From positions 1-23,352 of IMG/VR virus record IMGVR_UViG_3300009177_000467: a DNA stretch of 23,352 nt, one strand, 5' to 3'. The position numbers were made by a program, and so were the translations under genes. This stretch comes from a virus. This document shows positions 23,162 to 23,352 of the stretch, one piece after another; position 1 is the stretch's first letter, and each line of letters opens with the position of its first letter. Below the pieces are notes generated by a model that worked only from the letters and a program-made list of their open reading frames with translations, had not been told where the DNA came from and did not search any database.

Positions 23162-23352
23162 CTAGGCTTGGTTAGTGACTAACTCCAGCATGGGATGCGT
23201 CAACTTGGATACTAGATCACCCAGCCACTCGGCGTCGGCGACACGTACTGGAGTCGCTGATTCTATTGCGGTTGCGAGTGCTTTGGCCTCTTCGTTTTCC
23301 AGCGGTATGTCCTTCGCCCCGTAGTTGGGGCTGGGCAATTTCCACCCAAACT
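23162..23352 (-). CDS. Unknown protein, C-terminal end only
   Basis: Minus-strand frame entering at the right edge and ending at the TAG at 23162-23164; about 62 residues are seen (FGWKLPSPNYGAKDIPLENE, then SATPVRVADAEWLGDLVSKL). The last residues are LELVTNQA, where LVTN is read through a palindrome copy. Codon choice matches the neighbours. No function can be given from this fragment; it precedes the charged 145-residue gene by about 70 bases. Confidence 0.6.
   Translation of the reverse strand, partial: FGWKLPSPNYGAKDIPLENEEAKALATAIESATPVRVADAEWLGDLVSKLTHPMLELVTNQA
23171..23183. repeat. 13-bp palindrome copy 15 (end of right-edge gene)
   Basis: GTTAGTGACTAAC on the + strand, read as LVTN close to the end of the right-edge gene and 76 nt before the start at 23094. 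Confidence 0.9.

Noticed and set aside
794-23183. Palindrome as a rho-independent terminator series
   Set aside because: The stem would be only about 5 bp, A/T-containing, with a 3-nt loop and no U-run, so intrinsic termination is very unlikely.
794-23183. Palindrome copies as a CRISPR array or as insertion-element ends
   Set aside because: Spacing is irregular at 0.5-2.6 kb, with intact virion genes rather than spacers or transposases between copies.

Overview
The window is a stretch of a tailed-phage (or prophage) genome carrying the virion assembly module. All supported genes lie on the minus strand and are read leftward, tightly packed, G+C-rich by eye, with canonical AAGGAG-type ribosome binding sites in front of many of them. 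That fits a phage of a bacterium with standard Shine-Dalgarno (SD) initiation; the host cannot be named from this sequence. Gene order and products point to a podovirus-like virion: terminase, portal, scaffold, SU10/DUF5309-type capsid protein, adaptor and nozzle candidates, tail proteins, then three large proteins resembling DNA-ejection (internal virion) proteins. There is no tape measure, no sheath and no clear lysis cassette apart from one small two-helix membrane protein. No gene on the + strand and no tRNA or CRISPR array is supported.

In order of transcription (right to left): 23352-22334 holds the end of an unknown gene, a charged 145-residue protein and a small Acb2/Tad1-hairpin-like protein (probable anti-CBASS nucleotide sponge). 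22333-19827 holds a small-terminase candidate and the large terminase. 19849-14673 holds portal, an unknown gene that starts inside the portal tail, scaffold and major capsid protein, followed by a 34-codon reading frame that could be a -1 frameshift extension of the capsid protein. 14514-10868 holds a coiled-coil protein, a head-tail adaptor candidate, a large nozzle/stabilisation candidate and a membrane protein. 10651-6699 holds a fibronectin-like virion protein, two tandem paralogous tail proteins and an 84-residue protein. 6616-1 holds three large Ala/Pro-rich internal-virion-type proteins; the last is at least 1014 residues and runs off the left edge.

The most striking signal is a 13-bp palindrome, GTTAGT-N-ACTAAC, present 15 times with no mismatch in either 6-bp arm and a variable centre. 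Most copies sit at gene junctions, between the stop of one gene and the start of the next, and several supply the actual stop codon. Five lie inside or at the ends of coding frames, four of them read as Leu-Val-Thr-Asn. Position and number recall the stoperators of Cluster A mycobacteriophages and the start-associated sequences of Cluster K mycobacteriophages, but sequence and symmetry differ from both. It may be a genome-wide operator, a translational element or a recombination linker. No stretch longer than 300 bases lacks a gene.
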